A stretch of 64,000 nt of DNA, taken from Arthrobacter sp. M4 (GTDB lineage: Bacteria > Actinomycetota > Actinomycetes > Actinomycetales > Micrococcaceae). The translations under genes were made by a program, and so were the position numbers. Positions within the stretch are counted from its first letter, which is position 1. The number at the start of each line of letters is the position of its first letter. Of this stretch, positions 34,237-43,255 are shown one piece after another. Under the pieces are notes generated by a model. It was not told the origin of the DNA. It saw only the letters and a program-made list of their open reading frames with translations, and made no database searches. Location of the stretch: positions 361,605 to 425,604 of the forward strand of contig NZ_JAIWYX010000003.1 of NCBI RefSeq assembly GCF_020251205.1, written 5' to 3'.

Positions 34237-34294
34237 ATAGTTGCAGACGCCGTATATATAGTTGCATGCGCTAGATAATTGCGCAAGCAACTAT
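34237..34294. promoter_or_regulatory. Triple-repeat operator between the MFS and marR genes
   Basis: A near-perfect inverted repeat, ATAGTTGCATGCGC (34258-34271) with GCGCAAGCAACTAT (34281-34294), has 13 of 14 positions complementary and a 9-bp AT-rich spacer. A third copy, ATAGTTGCAGACGC (34237-34250), lies in direct orientation exactly 21 bp before the first. The position between divergent marR and MFS genes indicates a MarR operator. Confidence 0.8.
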
Positions 34295-34379
34295 CTGTCA
34301 TGTTTTGAAAGACGGGCGCGGTGCATGCGCCCGAAAGCGCTGAGGCCGACAAATCAGCCGATGATCAAGGAGCAATGGG

Positions 34380-34841
34380 ATGGGCATCAAAGATGACGCC
34401 GTGGAAGTACGCGCCCAAGGCTGGCGGACGCTGGCAGCCCTACATGGACGCATCGAGGCGGAGTTGGAGAAGGCGCTTCAGGCCGAGGTCAACCTGTCAG
34501 TGGTCGAATACACAGTGCTTGAGGCGCTGAGCCGCCAGGACGGCTGGCACATGAGGATGCAGCAGCTCGCCCGGGCAACCGCCCTCTCAAGCAGTGCCAC
34601 CACGCGCCTGGTCAACCGCCTTGAGGACCGGGCGCTCTTGCGGCGCGTGCTCTGCGCGGACGACCGCCGCGGAATCTACACGGAACTGACCGACGCCGGA
34701 GACAAACTCTTCCGGACCGCACGCCCCGTACATGACGAGACGCTCGCCGCGTCCCTCGCGGATGCGGAGGAAGTGCCCGAACTGGAACCGCTGGTTCGTG
34801 CACTTGCGGCGCTGTCTGCGGAAGCATCCAATGCTGGCTGA
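34380..34841 (+). CDS. MarR-family transcriptional regulator
   Basis: A 153-residue winged-helix regulator. The recognition region is MRMQQLARATALSSSATTRLVNRLEDRALLRR, followed by the wing CADDRRGIYTELTDAG. The helices at both ends form the dimer interface. The ATG at 34380 follows AAGGAG at 7 nt. Divergent from the MFS gene with a dyad operator between them, it most likely represses both genes until an inducer, often a phenolic compound, binds. The stop is 5 bp from the end of the convergent hypothetical gene. Confidence 0.92.
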   Translation: MGIKDDAVEVRAQGWRTLAALHGRIEAELEKALQAEVNLSVVEYTVLEALSRQDGWHMRMQQLARATALSSSATTRLVNRLEDRALLRRVLCADDRRGIYTELTDAGDKLFRTARPVHDETLAASLADAEEVPELEPLVRALAALSAEASNAG

Positions 34842-34846
34842 CGGGC

Positions 34847-35596
34847 TTATTTGGGGCTGACCGGCTCCACGGAGGCCACGGCGTACGGCTTGGTGGCTGA
34901 CCTGCGAAGCGGCGGACGCAGCCGCATTTGGTACGGGACATCCATAAACGTGGCGCGGGGATCCATTTGAACCACCAGCAGCGGCTCAGCCTTTGTGGCA
35001 TCCAGGCGCACCACCATGCCGTCCCGTCGCCCGTCCACTGACAGCGGAGTGGAGGGCTCTATGGCGGTCTCCTTCAGCCTTTCGCGATGCTCCGGGCCTG
35101 CCGCGAGGAACAGGATGCCGTGGGACAGGCCCACGACTTTCAGGGGGATTAGGTCTTCGTCCGGTGGCGTCGGCTCTTGAGTTTCAATGACCTGGTTTGT
35201 CCCTGCCCCAGGACGCCCTGTGGCAGAGAGCGGAGGCTTCGCGGGCACGGGTGGGCGATCACACTCCTTGCACCGGGCCCTGCCTCCGACATCGGATAGC
35301 CAGGTCACCAGCAGGCCACGGGGCGAGTGCTCCCACTTTTCCGCGACGACTTTGCACCAGACAGTGTGGTACTTCGTGCCGTACTTCATCACATAGACCT
35401 GCTCGTTCCCCAGAAGGGGTGCCCCGTCCCCACGACGCGCAGCGGGTTCTACCGGCTTAAGTTCGCCCAGGTTATTGGCTTCGGTTTGGGTGGGTCGGAT
35501 GGCGTTGAGATATTTGCTGACCAATGGATTGGCTTGGCGCTTTGGTCTTGGCACGGAACTGCGGGGCCTTTCTGTGCGGCTGGGGTGCGCTCGCAC
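34847..35596 (-). CDS. Hypothetical protein with a possible His-Cys zinc site
   Basis: A 249-residue protein that I do not recognise. A basic N-terminal part is followed by VYVMKYGTKYHTVWC (His77, Cys81) and, about 28 residues later, CKEC (Cys109, Cys112), a spacing that could bind zinc. The middle is a Pro-rich linker; the C-terminal half (GLSHGILFLAAGPEHRERL, VVRLDATKAEPLLVVQMDP) looks like a small beta-rich domain. No signal peptide or membrane span. The start is uncertain; the GTG at 35596 has no clear ribosome binding site. It is downstream of tRNA-Pro on the same strand but separated by a terminator. Confidence 0.7.
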   Translation of the reverse strand: MRAHPSRTERPRSSVPRPKRQANPLVSKYLNAIRPTQTEANNLGELKPVEPAARRGDGAPLLGNEQVYVMKYGTKYHTVWCKVVAEKWEHSPRGLLVTWLSDVGGRARCKECDRPPVPAKPPLSATGRPGAGTNQVIETQEPTPPDEDLIPLKVVGLSHGILFLAAGPEHRERLKETAIEPSTPLSVDGRRDGMVVRLDATKAEPLLVVQMDPRATFMDVPYQMRLRPPLRRSATKPYAVASVEPVSPK

Positions 35597-35726
35597 GCGC
35601 CCCGGATGAACCCCCCGTAGTTAACTTGCTGGTTTTTCGTGGATGTTGCCAGTCGGACAGACCAATTACTACAACGAGAACGGACGGACCACATACCGTC
35701 CCGCGTCTTGGACTCTAGGATACTCG

Positions 35727-35742
35727 TCTCCCGCGCGGGAGA
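35727..35742. repeat. 16-bp perfect palindrome
   Basis: TCTCCCGCGCGGGAGA lies in the 196-bp gap between the hypothetical gene start and the tRNA terminator. It may be a hairpin or a regulator site for the hypothetical gene. The rest of the gap shows no gene. Confidence 0.4.
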
Positions 35743-35792
35743 TGCGGCCACGCTTTCTGCTCTGCGGGGTGCGTTTGGCCGGAAACGACAAA

Positions 35793-35822
35793 GTCCTGGT
35801 GAGACTACCGTCTCACCAGGAC
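35793..35822 (-). terminator. Terminator of tRNA-Pro
   Basis: A perfect 13-bp stem, GTCCTGGTGAGAC with GTCTCACCAGGAC around a 4-nt loop, is followed on the minus strand by TTTG. It lies just 8 bp after the 3' end of the tRNA. Confidence 0.88.
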
Positions 35823-35830
35823 CTGTTCTG

Positions 35831-35904
<74 letters not shown>

Positions 35905-36044
35905 TCAGTTCTGCCGTTCTCCGCCCGCGGGTAAACCCTCGGATCTCCCCCAAGCAGTCCGGCCGAACCACCTCAAAAAGCTTACACGATGTTCGGCGCC
36001 ATCAATGCCACAAGCTCTTGGAGGCCGTGTGATGCGCGTCGCAT

Positions 36045-37595
36045 TTAGCGCTTCTTCCCACGCTTTTCGCGCACACGCATGCTGACCTCGATGGGCGTGC
36101 CCTCGAAGCCAAACGTCTCGCGGAGCCTGCGGGTGATGAAGCGGCGGTACCCGGGGTCCAGGAACCCCGTGGTGAAGAGCACGAACTTGGGCGGACGGCT
36201 GGATGCCTGCGTGCCGAAAAGGATTCGCGGCTGCTTGCCACCGCGCACAGGGTGCGGGTGGGCGGCCACCAGCTCGCCGAGGAAAGCATTCAGGCGGCCC
36301 GTGGGGATGCGCTTATCCCAGCCTTCAAGGGCTTTATCCAGGGCGGGCACCAGGCGGTCCCTATGCCAGCCGGTCTTGGCGGAGATGTTGACTCGGGGCG
36401 CCCAGTCCACGTGAGCCAGGTCGTGCTCGATTTCGCGCTCCAAGTAGCGGCGGCGCTCTTCGTCCAGCAAGTCCCATTTGTTGAAGGCCAGGACCAGCGC
36501 GCGTCCCGATTCGATGGCCAGTTGCAGGATGCGTACGTCCTGTTCGCTGAGGACCTCATCGGCGGCCAAAAGGACGACCGCGACCTCCGCCTTTTCGAGG
36601 GCGGCCTGCGTCCGCAATGAAGCATAGAAATCGGCGCCCTGCGCCATGTGCTGCCTGCGACGGATGCCTGCCGTGTCCACGAAGCGCCAGGACCGGCCGC
36701 CGAGTTCAATGAACTCGTCCACCGGGTCACGGGTAGTACCTGCAAGGGTGTCGACCACCACGCGCTCACTCCCGGCGAGCTTGTTCAAGAGCGACGACTT
36801 ACCCACGTTTGGGCGGCCGATCAGTGCGATGCGGCGCGGCCCGCCGGAACGGTCAATGGTCTCCACCTGGGAGAATTCAGGCAGGACATCCATCACGTGG
36901 TCCAGCAGGTCCGCGACCCCGCGTCCGTGCAGGGCCGAGACAGGGTATGGCTCGCCGAAACCAAGGCCCCAGAGGACAGAGGCATCGGCTTCCTGCGCGA
37001 AGTCGTCCACTTTGTTGGCCGCGAGGATGACTGGCTTCCTGGATTTGCGCAGCATCTTCATGACGCCTTCATCGCTTGCCGTGGCGCCAACAGCGGAATC
37101 GACCACAAAGAGCACGGCGTCCGCGCGCTCAACGGCCATTTCCGCCTGCTCGGCTACGCGAGCATGGATGCCCCTGGCATCGTGCTCCCAACCGCCGGTA
37201 TCCACGATGGTGAAGTTCCGTCCGTTCCATCGGGCCGAATACATCACTCGGTCACGCGTGACGCCAGGGGTGTCTTCCACTACGGCTTCCCTGCGGCCGA
37301 GGATGCGGTTCACCAGGGTCGACTTCCCCACGTTGGGGCGGCCAATGATGGCAAGGACGGGGTCCAGGCGAACGGGACCTTCCTCCCCCTCGTCCGTGTA
37401 CTCACCGCTGAGGAGAGCGGCGTCGTCCTCGTCCAGCTCATATTCGTCAAGGCCCGCACGGAGGGAGGCTGCACGAAGTTCGGCCTCCTCATCGTCCAGG
37501 GCGGCGATGTTCTCCGCCACCTGGTCAGTGCCGGTGGGCGTGTATTCGTCGTCGCCGGCTACGCTTTTGCCGGACTTGTGAGTCGTATCGCTCAT
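36045..37595 (-). CDS. der: Ribosome biogenesis GTPase Der (EngA)
   Basis: Essential GTPase with two tandem G domains that helps assemble the 50S subunit. The first P loop is GRPNVGKS at residues 85-92 with NKVD at 194-197; the second is GRPNVGKSS at 260-268 with NKWD later; a C-terminal KH-like domain ends in a basic tail (REKRGKKR). The first 75 residues are acidic and form an N-terminal extension common in actinobacteria. The ATG at 37595 follows AAGGAAAG and lies 10 bp after the plsC stop, so it is in one operon with plsC and cmk. The frame continues upstream inside plsC without support. Confidence 0.96.
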   Translation of the reverse strand: MSDTTHKSGKSVAGDDEYTPTGTDQVAENIAALDDEEAELRAASLRAGLDEYELDEDDAALLSGEYTDEGEEGPVRLDPVLAIIGRPNVGKSTLVNRILGRREAVVEDTPGVTRDRVMYSARWNGRNFTIVDTGGWEHDARGIHARVAEQAEMAVERADAVLFVVDSAVGATASDEGVMKMLRKSRKPVILAANKVDDFAQEADASVLWGLGFGEPYPVSALHGRGVADLLDHVMDVLPEFSQVETIDRSGGPRRIALIGRPNVGKSSLLNKLAGSERVVVDTLAGTTRDPVDEFIELGGRSWRFVDTAGIRRRQHMAQGADFYASLRTQAALEKAEVAVVLLAADEVLSEQDVRILQLAIESGRALVLAFNKWDLLDEERRRYLEREIEHDLAHVDWAPRVNISAKTGWHRDRLVPALDKALEGWDKRIPTGRLNAFLGELVAAHPHPVRGGKQPRILFGTQASSRPPKFVLFTTGFLDPGYRRFITRRLRETFGFEGTPIEVSMRVREKRGKKR

Positions 37596-37605
37596 TGCAC
37601 TTTCC

Positions 37606-38382
37606 TTAGCGGTGGGCTGCCGGAGTTCCGGCTGCTTCGTATTGGCTGCGGGTATCTGTATCGTCATCCCACGACGCGGTTTCCGGGCCGTGCCCGTCGG
37701 GGCTGGCCAGGATTTCCGGGTCGCGGGGCAGGAGATGCCCGGACCTCTGGACTTCCGCCTGGACGTGGTCCGCAAGGGCTTGACGAATCTCGGCCGCGGC
37801 CCTGTCCATTGAAACACGCCCCGGCTCTCCCGGTTCGCGGATCACCTTCATCGGCGGGCCGAAGCTGACATAGAGCCGTCGGCGCGGCCGCGGAATCGTG
37901 TCCTTGTGCTCGTCGCCGGTACGCGTTCCGAGGACTGCCACGGGGACCACCATGGCACCGCTGTTCAGTGCGAGCCAGGCGACGCCGTTGCTTATGCTGC
38001 CTGCGTTGCCGCTGCCCCGGGTACCTTCCGGCAGGATACCCACGCAGCGACCCGATTCCAGCAATTGCTTGCCGCACTGCAGCGCCGCACGATCGCCCGC
38101 GCGGTCCACCGGAATCTGGCCGGATGCGCGCAGCACACGGCCCAGGAAACCGCTGAACATCTCTTTCTTGACCAAAATGTGCATGGGCCGCGGTGAACAA
38201 CCGAACATCACGGGACCATCCAGGAAGCTGATGTGGTTCGCCGCGAAAATGACGGGTCCGGAGGCGGGCACATTGGTCCTGCCAACCACGCGGGTTCTGT
38301 AGACAAGGTGGTCCAGGACCCAGCCGACAGGCCGGCTCCACAACATGGTCCAACCCGGTGGGGCGGTAATGCCTTGGACCAC
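37606..38382 (-). CDS. 1-acyl-sn-glycerol-3-phosphate acyltransferase (PlsC family), second copy
   Basis: A 258-residue lysophosphatidic acid acyltransferase-type protein. [13 protein letters not shown] is the HX4D motif, HILVKKEMF and [13 protein letters not shown] [10 protein letters not shown] are the substrate motifs. A polar tail of about 50 residues has no match to the family. The GTG start lies 2 bp after the cmk stop, and der follows after 10 bp. The cmk-plsC-der arrangement is typical of actinobacteria such as Arthrobacter and Streptomyces. A paralogue lies at 17945-18652; which one is the housekeeping enzyme cannot be told. Confidence 0.9.
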   Translation of the reverse strand: MVQGITAPPGWTMLWSRPVGWVLDHLVYRTRVVGRTNVPASGPVIFAANHISFLDGPVMFGCSPRPMHILVKKEMFSGFLGRVLRASGQIPVDRAGDRAALQCGKQLLESGRCVGILPEGTRGSGNAGSISNGVAWLALNSGAMVVPVAVLGTRTGDEHKDTIPRPRRRLYVSFGPPMKVIREPGEPGRVSMDRAAAEIRQALADHVQAEVQRSGHLLPRDPEILASPDGHGPETASWDDDTDTRSQYEAAGTPAAHR

Positions 38383-38384
38383 GG

Positions 38385-39116
38385 TCAGCCGCCGTAAAGG
38401 ATGCGGCCGACGATGTTTAATGCGGCCTTGACGGTCTGTTCGAAGTCCAGGTCCGAAGAGTCGAGGGTAACCACGCCATCCGCCGCCTTGGTGAAGTTCA
38501 CAACGGTGGAATCCTTGGCGTCCCTCTCCAGGACCTGGACGGCCAACTGCTCGGCGTTCTGCGACCCGCCCAACTGGATGCCACGACGACGGAGCCTGGC
38601 TTCCTCGCTGGCGGTCAGGAGAATCCGCACTTCTGCCTGGGGCGCCACCACGGTGGTGATGTCGCGGCCCTCGATCACCATGCGACGGTTGTGTTGCTCG
38701 ATCAGTCGGCGCTGCCGACGGATGAGCTCCGTGCGAGCACCAAGGGTGGTGGCAACGGCGCTGACAGAGGAAGAGATCCGGGGCTCACGGATGTCAGGGG
38801 TCACGTCGACCCCGCCAACCGCAACGTATTCCGTGGCTGCCGAGGTGCTGATGTCTAACGGCATTTGCTCGGCAGCCAGCTCGACGGCGGCGCTGTCCTG
38901 CAGGTCGACGCCCGAGTCCAGGCAATACCACGTCAGTGCACGGTACATGGCACCGGTATCCAGGTAGGCCAGCTTCAGGCGCTGGGCTACTTCGCGGCTG
39001 ATACTCGACTTCCCGGATCCGGACGGACCGTCGATAGCGATCACCAGCGGTTTGCCTGGCCGGACCACTTCCTCCGGACCGAAGAGATCCTTTAGCTCAA
39101 AGTTGTCGTGAGTCAT
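38385..39116 (-). CDS. cmk: Cytidylate kinase
   Basis: Phosphorylates CMP and dCMP to the diphosphates. The P loop is IDGPSGSGKSS (about residues 28-38), followed by YLDTGAMYRALTWYCL and the family blocks RIMIEGRD-like MVIEGRDITTVV and LLTASEEARLRRR. At 243 residues it has the usual length. The ATG at 39116 overlaps the tyrA stop as TAATG, so the two are coupled. A start six codons upstream (within tyrA) is possible but adds nothing. Part of the tyrA-cmk-plsC-der operon. Confidence 0.96.
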   Translation of the reverse strand: MTHDNFELKDLFGPEEVVRPGKPLVIAIDGPSGSGKSSISREVAQRLKLAYLDTGAMYRALTWYCLDSGVDLQDSAAVELAAEQMPLDISTSAATEYVAVGGVDVTPDIREPRISSSVSAVATTLGARTELIRRQRRLIEQHNRRMVIEGRDITTVVAPQAEVRILLTASEEARLRRRGIQLGGSQNAEQLAVQVLERDAKDSTVVNFTKAADGVVTLDSSDLDFEQTVKAALNIVGRILYGG

Positions 39117-40225
39117 TACTGGAGTACCCGCCATCCGCGATCGGTCAGGGATTCAACTAGGAGGTCGTGCTTGCTAGGCAGAACGGAGATCTCCACCATG
39201 CCGACGTTCTGGCCAGAGGAATGGTCCAGGCGGAGATCCTCCAGATTAACGCCGATCTCGCCAATCTCCGTCAAAAGCCGCGCGATCTGGCCTGGCCGGT
39301 CCTCCACCAATACGGTCAGCCAGGAATAAGCCTGCGGCGGTCCACCGTGCTTGCCCGGGATCCTCGCCTGCCCCGCGTTGCCCTCGCTGATCAGTTGGGC
39401 AAGATCGAGCCTGGCACCCGGCGCCAAAGGCGCTTCGAGCGTACCGATGAGACGGTTGAGGTCTTCCCGGACTCCGTAAAGTTGGGTGACGATTTTTTCC
39501 GCGTTCCCGCCCAGGATCTGCACCCACAGTGTGGGGTCGCTTGCCGCGATACGCGTCGTATCCCGCAGCCCGTTGCCGGCAAGCGACAAGGCGTGCAGCG
39601 GCGTGTCCTGCAGGCGGCTTGCCAGGAGGGACGACATCACCTGCGGCAAGTGGGACACCAGCGCAACGGCCTCGTCGTGTTCCTCCGGCGTGAATTGGGA
39701 TACGACGGCGCCGAGGTCACCGGCCAGCGAACGGGCAGCCTGCAGCGCGTCCAGACTTGTCTCCTCCGACGGGCACACAACCCACGGCATCGAGGTGAAT
39801 AGCTCACCGCGTGCCGCCACCGGACCCGACTTCTCCCGTCCGGCCATCGGGTGGCTGCCAACGTAACGCGAAAGATCCACGTTCCTGCCGCGCAGGTCTG
39901 TGAGGATGTGCGCCTTGACACTGGCGATGTCAACGACGATGGCGGCCGGGTAGTCGCGCAAGGCGCGCTCGACGACGTCGGCCGTTACGTCCGGTGGCGC
40001 CGCCACAACAACAAGCTGCGGCGCATCGCCGTCGAACTCGGAGAGGGGCCTGCCGGCTCCGATGTCGACTGCGACCGCTTGGTTGGTCGGTGAGGGGTCG
40101 GCCAGGTACACCGGCACACCGCGGCCGCGGAGGCCGAGGCCGATGCTGGTACCCAAGAGGCCCGTGCCGAGGATGATGACGGGGCCATCCAGGTGACCCC
40201 TGCCGTGGGAGTGGAAGGCAGCCAC
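39116..40225 (-). CDS. tyrA: Prephenate dehydrogenase
   Basis: Oxidatively decarboxylates prephenate to 4-hydroxyphenylpyruvate in tyrosine synthesis. An N-terminal Rossmann fold starts with VIILGTGLLGTSIGLGL (residues 16-32). The catalytic region has GSHPMAGREKSG, with the conserved His. A C-terminal ACT domain (TVLVEDRPGQIARLLTEIGEIGVNLEDLR) would bind tyrosine for feedback control. It has 369 residues and a GTG start 3 bp after the rluB stop. Together with aroG it gives the window two shikimate/aromatic pathway genes, in separate loci. Confidence 0.94.
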   Translation of the reverse strand: MAAFHSHGRGHLDGPVIILGTGLLGTSIGLGLRGRGVPVYLADPSPTNQAVAVDIGAGRPLSEFDGDAPQLVVVAAPPDVTADVVERALRDYPAAIVVDIASVKAHILTDLRGRNVDLSRYVGSHPMAGREKSGPVAARGELFTSMPWVVCPSEETSLDALQAARSLAGDLGAVVSQFTPEEHDEAVALVSHLPQVMSSLLASRLQDTPLHALSLAGNGLRDTTRIAASDPTLWVQILGGNAEKIVTQLYGVREDLNRLIGTLEAPLAPGARLDLAQLISEGNAGQARIPGKHGGPPQAYSWLTVLVEDRPGQIARLLTEIGEIGVNLEDLRLDHSSGQNVGMVEISVLPSKHDLLVESLTDRGWRVLQ

Positions 40226-40228
40226 TTG

Positions 40229-41482
40229 TTAGAGCCCCACAGACGCCAGCAGGTGGCCGATTTCCTGCCTGCCAAGGCTGCGGACGCTCCCCTGCCGCTG
40301 GTCGCCCAGGCCGATGGGCCCAACCTTGACGCGTACCAGGCGCTGCACGGGGAATCCAACGGCGTCGAACATGCGGCGCACAATGCGGTTGCGTCCCGAG
40401 TGCAGCACAACTTCGATCAATACGCGGCCCGGCGTGGAATCCACGAGCTTGAAGGAGTCAACCGTGGCGATTCCGTCCTCGAGTTCAATGCCCTCCTTGA
40501 ACTTTGCGCCGACGCCCTGCGGGAAGGGGCCCCTGACCTGCACCAGGTATGTTTTGGGCACCTCGTAGGAGGGGTGCGTGAGCCGATTGGCGAGTTCCCC
40601 GTCGTTGGTGAGCAGCAGCAGCCCTTCGGTGGCAGCGTCGAGCCGCCCCACGTGGAAGAGCCGTTCTCCCTTGGTCTTGTTGCCCTTGAGATAGTCGCTG
40701 ATGCATGGACGACCCTCCGGGTCCTCCATGGTGGACACAACGCCCCGTGGCTTGTTGAAGACCAGGTACAGCAACTTTTCATCGAGCTGAAGTCGGATGC
40801 CGTCCACGTGGATGACCGCCGTCTGGGGATCTACGCGCATACCAAGTTCAGTGACTACCTGGCCATTGACCTCGACGCGTCCCTCCAAGATCATTTCCTC
40901 GCACACACGACGCGAAGCTACGCCAGCCTGGGCCATGACCTTCTGGAGCCGCACACCTTCCGCGTCATACTGCTCGGACTGCTCAATGTCACGACGCTGG
41001 CGAACCGGCTTCCGGACCGCCCCCAGGTTCTGGCCGAAGCGCTCGCCGCCGAAAGCCCGCGTCCCGGGCTGCTGGGTTCGCTGCTTGGGCTTGGGGGCTC
41101 CAGGCGTTCCGGGAGCTTTCTTGGATCCGGGCTTGTTTGCACCGGGCTTCCTGGTCCCCGGCTTGCGCGCGGACGGCTTGCCTCCGACGTCGTCACGGCG
41201 CTTTCCGGTACCGGCTGCCCTGGTGGGGTTGTCCGGGTCAAAGGGCCGTTCCTCGCGCGGGCGCGACGAACGGTACGGACGGTCGCCGTATTCGCGGCCA
41301 TCCCCGAACCCGCGGCCGGAGCGGCCGGCAGCACCCCCGGTGGAGCCGCGTCCTCCGCCCGAGCTGCCGGAAGCGCCCCGCGCCGGCGTTCGGCCGAAGC
41401 TGCTGCGTTGTGAGTCGTGTCGCTGTGATCCATTCCGTGATGAACCGTTACGTGGTGAACCCTGGCGTCCCGCCTGTGTCAT
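40229..41482 (-). CDS. 23S rRNA pseudouridine synthase (RluB/RsuA family)
   Basis: Pseudouridine synthase of 417 residues. The N-terminal about 170 residues are disordered and rich in Arg, Gly, Ser, Pro and Lys (for example RNGSSRNGSQR and KPGTRKPGANKPGSKK), likely an RNA-binding tail. An S4 domain follows at about 176-230 (VRLQKVMAQAGVASRRVCEE), then the catalytic domain with GRLDAATEGLLLLTNDG (catalytic Asp282). The ATG at 41482 is preceded by AAAGGACGGGTC. Gene order scpA-scpB-rlu-cmk-der matches M. tuberculosis Rv1709-Rv1713. Confidence 0.94.
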   Translation of the reverse strand: MTQAGRQGSPRNGSSRNGSQRHDSQRSSFGRTPARGASGSSGGGRGSTGGAAGRSGRGFGDGREYGDRPYRSSRPREERPFDPDNPTRAAGTGKRRDDVGGKPSARKPGTRKPGANKPGSKKAPGTPGAPKPKQRTQQPGTRAFGGERFGQNLGAVRKPVRQRRDIEQSEQYDAEGVRLQKVMAQAGVASRRVCEEMILEGRVEVNGQVVTELGMRVDPQTAVIHVDGIRLQLDEKLLYLVFNKPRGVVSTMEDPEGRPCISDYLKGNKTKGERLFHVGRLDAATEGLLLLTNDGELANRLTHPSYEVPKTYLVQVRGPFPQGVGAKFKEGIELEDGIATVDSFKLVDSTPGRVLIEVVLHSGRNRIVRRMFDAVGFPVQRLVRVKVGPIGLGDQRQGSVRSLGRQEIGHLLASVGL

Positions 41483-41660
41483 GACCCGTCCTTTTGTTGT
41501 GGTACCTGGCAGATGCCGTCCAAAGACAACCATAGCCAGCGGGACAGACAGCGTCTGCCCCGTATGGTCCGTCGGGCGGTTCCCGACGGAAAGCCTGTTT
41601 GCGGATGCGCGTTTCCGCCCACCCGGCTGTTGCTGCCGCCCCAGGGCGAGCGTTGCCCGC

Positions 41661-42338
41661 CTAGACCCTTTCGGCGTCGTAGTATTCCTCGATGCCATCC
41701 AGTCCCGGAAGGTGCGGCGCGATCTGCGGGAGCTCCTCGACGGATCCGATTCCCAGCCGTTCCAGGAAATAGGACGTGGTCCGGTAGAGGATGGCGCCGC
41801 TTTCCGGCTCCGTTCCTGCCTCCTCGATCAGCCCGCGCTGCACCAGCGTCCTGACGACGGAATCGACGTTGACTCCCCTGATCGCGGACACCCTTGCCCT
41901 CGAAACCGGCTGGCGATACGCCACAACCGCGAGGGTTTCCAGCGCCGCCTGTGTCAGGCGGGCCGTTTGCCCTTCAAGGACGAACCGTCCGACCACAGCC
42001 GCGAACTCCGCTCGCGAATAGATGCGCCATCCGCCCGCGACCTTGCGCAATTCGAATCCCCGCCGCCGGGATGTCGACCCCGCCGGAGCGCTCCTGACGG
42101 TATCTTCCGTGGAAGGTTCCGATGCGGCCTGCTCAGCGGCCTTAACAGTATAGCCGTCATATTCCAGCCGCAGCTCTTCCAACAGCTGTTCCACGCGCTC
42201 CTCGGATAGGTCCAGCCCGGCGGCAAGCTCGGCGGACGTGGCGGGCTCATCGATAACCATCAGCACGGCCTCGAGGGCGGCAAGCTCTCCCCCGGGCAAT
42301 TCGGCCAGGGCGGAAGCACTGTCGCTTGTGCTGTTCAT
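41661..42338 (-). CDS. scpB: Segregation and condensation protein B
   Basis: Kleisin-associated subunit of the SMC-ScpAB condensin. The 225 residues form two winged-helix domains, beginning LAALEAVLMVIDEPATSAELAAGL and containing LTQAALETLAVVAYRQPVSRARVSAIRGVNVDSVVRTL, the family hallmark. Its ATG overlaps the scpA stop by ATGA. The C-terminus IEEYYDAERV is as usual. smc itself is not in the window. 178 bp without a visible gene separate it from the downstream rRNA pseudouridine synthase gene. Confidence 0.95.
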   Translation of the reverse strand: MNSTSDSASALAELPGGELAALEAVLMVIDEPATSAELAAGLDLSEERVEQLLEELRLEYDGYTVKAAEQAASEPSTEDTVRSAPAGSTSRRRGFELRKVAGGWRIYSRAEFAAVVGRFVLEGQTARLTQAALETLAVVAYRQPVSRARVSAIRGVNVDSVVRTLVQRGLIEEAGTEPESGAILYRTTSYFLERLGIGSVEELPQIAPHLPGLDGIEEYYDAERV

Positions 42339-43249
42339 GGGATGCCTGCTTCCTTCGCTGGAGACGGATCATTGTGGGGCGCGCCGGGCAATCCGTCTGC
42401 CTCTGCTTCGCTGGGTGGACCGGCGTCGTAATCGTCCGCGACGTGTTCGCTGCTCCAGCCGGCGTCGGGCCCCGACCACCGGACGGTCAGTTCTCCCAAT
42501 GGCGTCAGCTGTTCAAAGGCGACCACGCGATCCCGGAACATCTCCAGGAGCGCCAGGAACCTCGCGACGACCACCAATTTGGATTCCGCTCCCGCCACCA
42601 GGACCCGAAATGACAGCGGGCCACCGTGCCGCAGCAACTGTCCGATGATTCCGGCCTGCTCCCGCACGCTCACGGGAGGGGCATGAAGGTGGTCGAGCCC
42701 TACTTCAGTGGGCGGTTTCTCCTTGGGGCGCAGCGCCTTGGCAGCCAGCCGGGCAAACTGTTCCGGTGTGTGGCGCCAGACCAGCTCCGGCAGCATGGCG
42801 GCAAAATGCGGTTCCAAGGACCCTTGGCGGGGAAACCGGAGGCTTTCGCGATCAAATGTGTCACCGATCAGCGAAGCGACCTCCTTGAAGGCCTTGTACT
42901 GCAACAGTCGGGCGAAGAGGAGGTCCCGTGCCTCCAGGAGGGCAATATCTTCCTCGTCTTCAACCTGCCCGGACGGTAGGAGGCGCGCAGCCTTAAGATC
43001 CAGCAGCGTCGCGGCAATAACCAGGAACTCGCTGGCTTCGTCGAGGGCCCACTCCTCCCCAAGCGCCTGGAGACGACGAATGTAGCCAATGAAGTCGTCT
43101 GTCACGGAGGACAGCGCCACTTCGGTGATATCCAGCTGACGCTTGGAAATCAGCCCCAGGAGCAAATCGAACGGGCCGGTGAAGTTTTCCAGCCGGACCT
43201 CGAAGCCCGTTTTGGGCCCGACGCCGGACTCGGCGGCCTGCGCTGGCAT
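42335..43249 (-). CDS. scpA: Segregation and condensation protein A
   Basis: Kleisin that bridges the SMC heads. The N-terminus FEVRLENFTGPFDLLLGLISKRQLDITEVALSSV (residues 16-49, shown as its family block) and FLVIAATLLDLKAARLLP are diagnostic. A winged-helix C-terminal part contains LTPLGELTVRW. An acidic tail of about 40 residues follows. At 304 residues the length is normal. The ATG at 43249 lies 6 bp after the parA stop. It forms an operon with parA and scpB. Confidence 0.95.
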   Translation of the reverse strand: MPAQAAESGVGPKTGFEVRLENFTGPFDLLLGLISKRQLDITEVALSSVTDDFIGYIRRLQALGEEWALDEASEFLVIAATLLDLKAARLLPSGQVEDEEDIALLEARDLLFARLLQYKAFKEVASLIGDTFDRESLRFPRQGSLEPHFAAMLPELVWRHTPEQFARLAAKALRPKEKPPTEVGLDHLHAPPVSVREQAGIIGQLLRHGGPLSFRVLVAGAESKLVVVARFLALLEMFRDRVVAFEQLTPLGELTVRWSGPDAGWSSEHVADDYDAGPPSEAEADGLPGAPHNDPSPAKEAGIP

Positions 43250-43255
43250 TGACGA

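Noticed and set aside
36648..37868. 406-codon plus-strand frame opposite der
   Set aside because: Antisense to a certain gene with both G domains intact; composition not protein-like.
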